Assembly (NCBI GenBank): GCA_000238815.2
Contig: AFXB01000010.1
Span: forward strand, 186,001-250,000
Origin: SAR116 cluster alpha proteobacterium HIMB100
GTDB taxonomy: Bacteria > Pseudomonadota > Alphaproteobacteria > Puniceispirillales > Puniceispirillaceae
Length of the DNA: 64,000 nucleotides
Direction of reading: 5' to 3'
Below are positions 60,166-64,000 of this stretch, piece by piece. Within the stretch, counting starts at the first letter, position 1. The number at the start of each line of letters is the position of its first letter. The translations under genes were made by a program, and so were the position numbers. The notes beneath the pieces were generated by a model. That model searched no databases. It was not told the DNA's origin and was given only the letters and a program-made list of their open reading frames with translations.

Positions 60166-60408
60166 ATGTTTTCCACCCGCACAGACGTTAAACGCGAGCC
60201 CTGCAGACGCTGTCAGATCCTGCGTGTCTATCTGGCAATGATTTTAGGGGTGATTGTATTCGGAGTTCTGGCACGTGACCTGCTGGACGGGCTGGCCGGA
60301 CTGACGCCGCACATGTTTGGTTACGCGTTTGCAGGCCTGCCGGTTATCCTGTTTGCTGCTAAATTTTGGGCACATAAACGCAAATCAGCCCAGAAACAGA
60401 GCCGCTAG
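60166..60408 (+). CDS. Small two-helix membrane protein
   Basis: An 80-residue protein: a Cys-containing N-terminus (EPCRRCQ), two hydrophobic helices (YLAMILGVIVFGVLA and MFGYAFAGLPVILFAAKFW) and a basic tail. The ATG at 60166 has GGAG 10 bases upstream; the longer frame to 60109 runs through the inverted repeat. Its stop overlaps that of the convergent DUF1566 gene by 4 bp. Function unknown. Confidence 0.65.
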   Translation: MFSTRTDVKREPCRRCQILRVYLAMILGVIVFGVLARDLLDGLAGLTPHMFGYAFAGLPVILFAAKFWAHKRKSAQKQSR

Positions 60409-60908
60409 CGATCGCGCACCAGCCGTACCGCCAGCCGCTGATAAGGAAAAAAACGGCCATAGCTGTGCCCGGTCATAAAATTCACTGACCAGAGATTTTT
60501 CGGTGAAATCCAGTTTTTCTGTCCGGTCCAATAGGGCTCTGACACCGTGCCGGGAAACACCGTCTCGTCAATCTTTGGGGCATCACAGCTGGTGCAGACC
60601 AGATATTCAAGTTCTTCACGGGTAGGCAGGCGCCATATGCCGCCCAATTCGCTATTCGCCAGACGGACAGCTTCGGCTGCTTCATCCTGGTTCAGGCGTA
60701 ACACCTCGCCAACACAAGCACCATCCTGATAGCGCTGCCCCACAGAACAGCGCAGCCATTCCACCCCTGAACGCAGATCGATCACCCGATCGGCACGCAC
60801 AACATAAGTGCCATCAGATGAGGTTTGCGCCAAACCTGTTCCAAATATTGCCAGCCACAGGCCAACAACACAGACAAAACCAGATAAGCAGCAGCGAAAA
60901 CGCCTCAT
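60405..60908 (-). CDS. Secreted DUF1566 (Lcl-like) protein
   Basis: 167 residues with a signal peptide (about 1-28) and a DUF1566-type domain: VIDLRSGVEWLRC, the family signature GIWRLPTREELEYLV, SEPYWTGQKNW, and a terminal YQRLAVRLVRDR. DUF1566 proteins are secreted or surface modules related to C-type-lectin-like folds. Four cysteines could form two disulfides. Partner unknown. Confidence 0.82.
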   Translation of the reverse strand: MRRFRCCLSGFVCVVGLWLAIFGTGLAQTSSDGTYVVRADRVIDLRSGVEWLRCSVGQRYQDGACVGEVLRLNQDEAAEAVRLANSELGGIWRLPTREELEYLVCTSCDAPKIDETVFPGTVSEPYWTGQKNWISPKNLWSVNFMTGHSYGRFFPYQRLAVRLVRDR

Positions 60909-61080
60909 TTAATCCTCTTAACAGGTCAGTGTCCCGTTCATATTTTAAATATAAGCAAATTAAGATATATTGACCATGTCTAAATCAGAAGATGCCCGGC
61001 CAGGAAAGACTGTTCAGGCGACGAGAAAGTATGAGGCAGACTGAGCGGGCATCGGTCAAAAAGCAGACAGATAGCCGGTT

Positions 61081-61097
61081 TTGGTATCAAACTTGCA
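61081..61097 (+). promoter_or_regulatory. Sigma-54 promoter upstream of motA
   Basis: TTGGTATCAAACTTGCA has TTGG and TTGCA with the correct ten bases between GG and GC; only two bases of TGGCAC differ. A start near 61108 would leave a 55-base leader before the stator gene, fitting sigma-54 control of flagellar genes. Confidence 0.65.
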
Positions 61098-61162
61098 AAA
61101 TCTCCGGTGGCGTCGTGTATGCGGCCAGCTGTGAATAACATAAGCAAACAGGTGAATTCTTC

Positions 61163-61924
61163 ATGGATATAGCGTCTCTTATCGGGTTGATTGGCGGTGT
61201 CGGCATGATCATCGGAGCGATGATTTCGGGCGGCGGGCTGGCTCCATTTGTTGATATTCCGTCTATCCTGATTGTGTTCGGCGGCACAGCCTTTCTGGTC
61301 TTATATGCCGTTCCACTGCCAATTTTTCTCGGCCATTTCGCAGCGATGGGAAAGGCCTTTATGCCCCCTATCAAAAAAATGGATGAGCTGATCGAGCGCA
61401 TGGTTGAGCTGTCCGGCATTGCCCGCAAAGATGGCATGATGGCCCTGGAAGGCCAGGAAGTACCGGACAAATTTTTCCAAAAAGGGTTGCAGATGCTGGT
61501 CGATGGTGCAGATGAAGCCAAGCTGGTCACCCAGCTGAATAAAGAGATTAAGGCGATGAAAAAGCGCCATGAGGTAAATCAAAATGCGGTCAAAGCCTGG
61601 ATCGATATCGCACCGGCCATGGGTATGGTGGGCACGCTGATTGGTCTGGTGCTGATGCTGGGCAATATGTCTGATCCAAAAGCGATTGGCCCGGCGATGG
61701 CGGTGGCCTTGCTGACCACAATGTATGGCGCAATCATCGCCAACGTATTGTTTTTGCCGCTGTTAAATAAGCTGGAAGGCTATACCGAATATGAGGTGGT
61801 CTATCGTGAGATGGTGGTCACAGGCCTGCGCAATATCGCCCGCAGTGAATCGCCGCGCAATATTCAGGATCAAATGGTCGCTAACCTGGCGCCGAAGATG
61901 CAGGAAAAACTGGAAATGGCGTAA
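61163..61924 (+). CDS. motA: MotA/PomA-type flagellar stator subunit
   Basis: A 253-residue protein with four transmembrane helices that forms the ion channel of the flagellar motor with MotB. The MotA signature is seen in AWIDIAPAMGMVGTLIGLVLML and in AVALLTTMYGAIIANVLFLPL; the cytoplasmic loop carries charged residues (KKRHEVNQNAVKA). The overall shape is closer to sodium-driven PomA than to E. coli MotA. MotB follows after 62 bases. Confidence 0.93.
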   Translation: MDIASLIGLIGGVGMIIGAMISGGGLAPFVDIPSILIVFGGTAFLVLYAVPLPIFLGHFAAMGKAFMPPIKKMDELIERMVELSGIARKDGMMALEGQEVPDKFFQKGLQMLVDGADEAKLVTQLNKEIKAMKKRHEVNQNAVKAWIDIAPAMGMVGTLIGLVLMLGNMSDPKAIGPAMAVALLTTMYGAIIANVLFLPLLNKLEGYTEYEVVYREMVVTGLRNIARSESPRNIQDQMVANLAPKMQEKLEMA

Positions 61925-61986
61925 CAGCGGTCTGAAACTCTCCCTTCGGACCAGCCCCCGCCCCCTTCAGATAAAGGCAGAAAACA

Positions 61987-63120
61987 ATGGCAGAAGCCCA
62001 AGCGCAGGAAATTGAAGAAGAACAGGAAGAATGCCCGAAATGCCCCCCTGTGGGTGCACCGGCATGGATGGCCACTTTTGCGGATATGGCCACGCTGTTG
62101 ATGGCGTTCTTCGTGCTGATTCTGTCATTTGCCGAATTTAATGTGCCGAAATTTAAACAAATCTCTGGCTCGCTGCGGAACGCTTTCGGGGTACAGAAAG
62201 TCGTACCTATCGTTGAACAGCCAAAAGGCACAACTGTGCTGTCCTTGAATTTCAGCCCGTCGCCGAGCCGGTCTGTCACCAATGAGATGACCCAGCAAAC
62301 CACGCAGGTCAACCAGCCTGAGCTGGAGGTCCAGAACAAGACCAAAGACAGTGATGGTGATGCCGAAGACAGTGCAGATAATGTGGTCAAAGCCCTGGAA
62401 GAGGCCATTGCCAGAGGCGATATTGAGGTGCAGACCTTAGGGGAAAAGGTGGTGGTGAATTTCACCCCGACAGAAGCTGAAGAACAAGATTTGCCACAAT
62501 TGCTGCAGAAAACCCTGAATGCGGTTGAACGGGCAAAATCAGCTGCCGGAAAATCAGATCAAGAAGTGATGTTTGGCGGGCTGGAAGGCACGCTGGCCCA
62601 GCTGGCCCAGGCCACAGCTGAATTAACCCAGCAAGCCCAGGCCCAGGCCGAAAATCAGAAACAATCTGTGGATGAGGCGAAAAAGGCTGCAGATGAGCTG
62701 AAAATTGCCCTGCGTCAGGAAATTGGCCAGGGGCTGGTCGCGGTTGAACAGGATGAAGATAAGGTGATTGTCACCGTTGGTGCAGGCGGGGCCTTTGCGT
62801 CCGGATCTGCGGACCTGACCCCTGAGGCAATAGAGATTATGCAGCGCATCGCCGGTGTGAATGCCGAAAATGACAGCGAGATTACCGTATCCGGCCATAC
62901 CGATAATGTGCCTTTGATCTTTGGCTCGCGCTACCGTGATAACTGGGATCTGGCCGCGGCACGATCTGCATCAGTGGTGCAGTCCCTTGCCGGTGACGGG
63001 GTGATCACAGATAACCGTCTGGAAGCCATCAGCTATGGCGAGAGCCGCCCTGTGGACAGTAATGATACAGCTGTCGGCCGTGCGAAAAACCGCCGGATTG
63101 AGATTGAGATCAATTACTAA
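61987..63120 (+). CDS. motB: MotB/PomB-type flagellar stator subunit
   Basis: 377 residues: one transmembrane helix with the ion-binding Asp33 in WMATFADMATLLMAFFVLILS (very like PomB), the plug/linker, a long Ala/Gln coiled-coil part (AQLAQATAELTQQAQAQAEN), and a C-terminal OmpA-like peptidoglycan-binding domain with TVSGHTDNVPL, NWDLAAARSASVVQ and GRAKNRRIEIEI. Sodium as coupling ion is inferred from PomB likeness. Confidence 0.93.
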   Translation: MAEAQAQEIEEEQEECPKCPPVGAPAWMATFADMATLLMAFFVLILSFAEFNVPKFKQISGSLRNAFGVQKVVPIVEQPKGTTVLSLNFSPSPSRSVTNEMTQQTTQVNQPELEVQNKTKDSDGDAEDSADNVVKALEEAIARGDIEVQTLGEKVVVNFTPTEAEEQDLPQLLQKTLNAVERAKSAAGKSDQEVMFGGLEGTLAQLAQATAELTQQAQAQAENQKQSVDEAKKAADELKIALRQEIGQGLVAVEQDEDKVIVTVGAGGAFASGSADLTPEAIEIMQRIAGVNAENDSEITVSGHTDNVPLIFGSRYRDNWDLAAARSASVVQSLAGDGVITDNRLEAISYGESRPVDSNDTAVGRAKNRRIEIEINY

Positions 63121-63233
63121 AGGCATGAGGTGGGGGGAATTTGTAAAAGCCCCCTCACCCGTTCTGATGCTGACAAGATAAAACAGAGTCAGCCCTCAGC
63201 TGATCCAAAAACACCTTTACGCTCTGTTAAAAA

Positions 63234-63560
63234 TCAGGGCTGGCGCATCAGTTTCATCTGGGCCTCCAAAATTTCTGTCTGCCGTTTTTGCTGGTTCACT
63301 ATCTGACGTAACATGACTGACTGAACTTGCGTCTGTGCCATAATCACATAACCCATCGCCACCAGCCCGCATAACAGCGCGGCAAAGACTACACCCACCG
63401 CCACCAGTCCCACGCCAGAAAGCAAGGCAAGCATGCCTGCTTCTGAAGCTGCGATGAGGGCGGCAACTCCGGCAAACGCTGCGCCCAATACAATCAGCCA
63501 GGCTATAATGGCGTTAATCCCGCCCAACAATCCGGCCAACATCTGACTGCTGCTCTGCAC
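63234..63560 (-). CDS. Small membrane protein, function unknown
   Basis: A 108-residue protein with two long hydrophobic helices (about residues 15-38 and 43-73) and a basic, Gln-rich amphipathic C-terminus (LRQIVNQQKRQTEILEAQMKLM), probably a short coiled coil. Convergent to motB. No family recognised. The gap 63561-63801 holds only a 10-codon frame at 63700 with a good ribosome site. Confidence 0.55.
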   Translation of the reverse strand: MQSSSQMLAGLLGGINAIIAWLIVLGAAFAGVAALIAASEAGMLALLSGVGLVAVGVVFAALLCGLVAMGYVIMAQTQVQSVMLRQIVNQQKRQTEILEAQMKLMRQP

Positions 63561-63801
63561 CTAGCCTGATATCTCAGTAGTTTGCATATCACCCTCCTGT
63601 GATGAATTATCAGCAAACAGGCTAGCACAGGCAGATTAATATTTGGTTAGTCAGAATAAGCTTTTCCACTCATTCTTACCTTGCAAAGGAAAACAGATAA
63701 TGACCACTATTTTCAACCGCGCTATCAGCTAAGCTGAGCAGCTGGTTGTTTCTGTTCAGGAGAGAAAATCGAAACTAGGGATGTGACAGCCTTAAGCCGT
63801 A

Positions 63802-64000
63802 TTAAGCTGTTTTTGGCGCACCGCTATCGGTTTCAGCATCCAGATCAGCTTTGGCTTCTTTAATCAGGGCTGCCAGGCGTGCTTCTTCAGCCTCGTCAAT
63901 TTTGGGGTCCGGGACATGCGAGAAGGCAAACCGGCATTTTTCATCAAACCGGCGCAGGCGTTCCTGGGCTTCACGGGTAGACCGTTCAGCAAAGATAAAC
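63802..64000 (-). CDS. Unrecognised protein, C-terminal part only
   Basis: On the minus strand the frame is open from the window edge to the TAA at 63804-63802, giving 65 residues of a C-terminus. They are rich in Glu/Ala/Arg and look helical (RSTREAQERLRRFDEKCRF, then DEAEEARLAALIKEAKADLD). The start lies beyond the window. No family can be assigned. Confidence 0.6.
   Translation of the reverse strand, partial: FIFAERSTREAQERLRRFDEKCRFAFSHVPDPKIDEAEEARLAALIKEAKADLDAETDSGAPKTA

Noticed and set aside
60976-61044. 22-codon frame upstream of motA
   Set aside because: It has no ribosome site and overlaps an 8-bp inverted repeat (60991-60998 with 61046-61053); the evidence is too weak.
1-64000. 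tRNA, rRNA, prophage or intact insertion sequence
   Set aside because: No cloverleaf-like segment, rRNA-like stretch, transposase, integrase or phage structural gene was recognised by eye; a tRNAscan or Infernal run would settle the RNA part.

Overview
The window looks like chromosome from a marine, heterotrophic, motile alphaproteobacterium. A SAR116-type organism (Puniceispirillum-like) is my best guess. I infer this from gene content: a green-type proteorhodopsin next to a crtEIBY-blh-idi operon, a membrane-bound formate dehydrogenase with alphaproteobacterial accessory genes (DUF3305/DUF3306 and others), carnitine and methylated-amine catabolism, bactofilins, and a PomAB-like flagellar stator with rpoN close by. 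No rRNA, tRNA, CRISPR array, prophage or intact insertion sequence was seen.

Layout. 1-4.4 kb: an incomplete unknown gene, an ArsR regulator, a TauE/SafE exporter with its TIGR02186 partner, a universal stress protein and a cyclophilin. 4.4-8.9 kb: a frameshifted NERD gene, rarD, a glycerate kinase, and the permease and ATPase of a tungstate-type ABC transporter. 8.9-16.9 kb: an MttB-family protein with two FAD enzymes for N-methyl glycine derivatives, a ferredoxin reductase-like enzyme and an FMN alpha-hydroxyacid dehydrogenase. 16.9-26.1 kb: a NYN gene broken by one stop codon, proteorhodopsin with its own terminator, the retinal operon, and a strongly folded intergenic element. 26.1-39.6 kb, all on the minus strand: molybdenum cofactor genes, a protease, a WD40-cytochrome c fusion and formate dehydrogenase with its chaperones. 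39.7-48.2 kb: a polyferredoxin, a translationally coupled string of little-known genes (DUF6494, Mrp ATPase, ligase-like, DUF6505-like, DUF6352-like), a ModE-like regulator and the missing tungstate-binding protein. 48.2-53.4 kb: carnitine degradation, hisI with a zinc-ribbon protein, an aminotransferase and a 2OG oxygenase-like protein. 53.4-64 kb: small envelope proteins, three bactofilins with an M23 peptidase, a small gene behind a near-perfect sigma-54 promoter, rpoN, and the motor stator genes.

How it fits together (inference). Carnitine could be cut to glycine betaine by the 48-50 kb genes. Glycine betaine could then be demethylated through dimethylglycine and sarcosine by the 9-14 kb genes. 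The C1 units would end as formate, which the W/Mo formate dehydrogenase oxidises. The cofactor for that enzyme would come from the moa/moe genes and the split Tup transporter. Proteorhodopsin adds light-driven proton pumping.

The most unusual points are the sigma-54-driven 59-residue protein beside rpoN, the 180-bp folded element between idi and moaE, the coupled set of poorly known genes beside formate dehydrogenase, and two nuclease-type genes each broken by one apparent point lesion.
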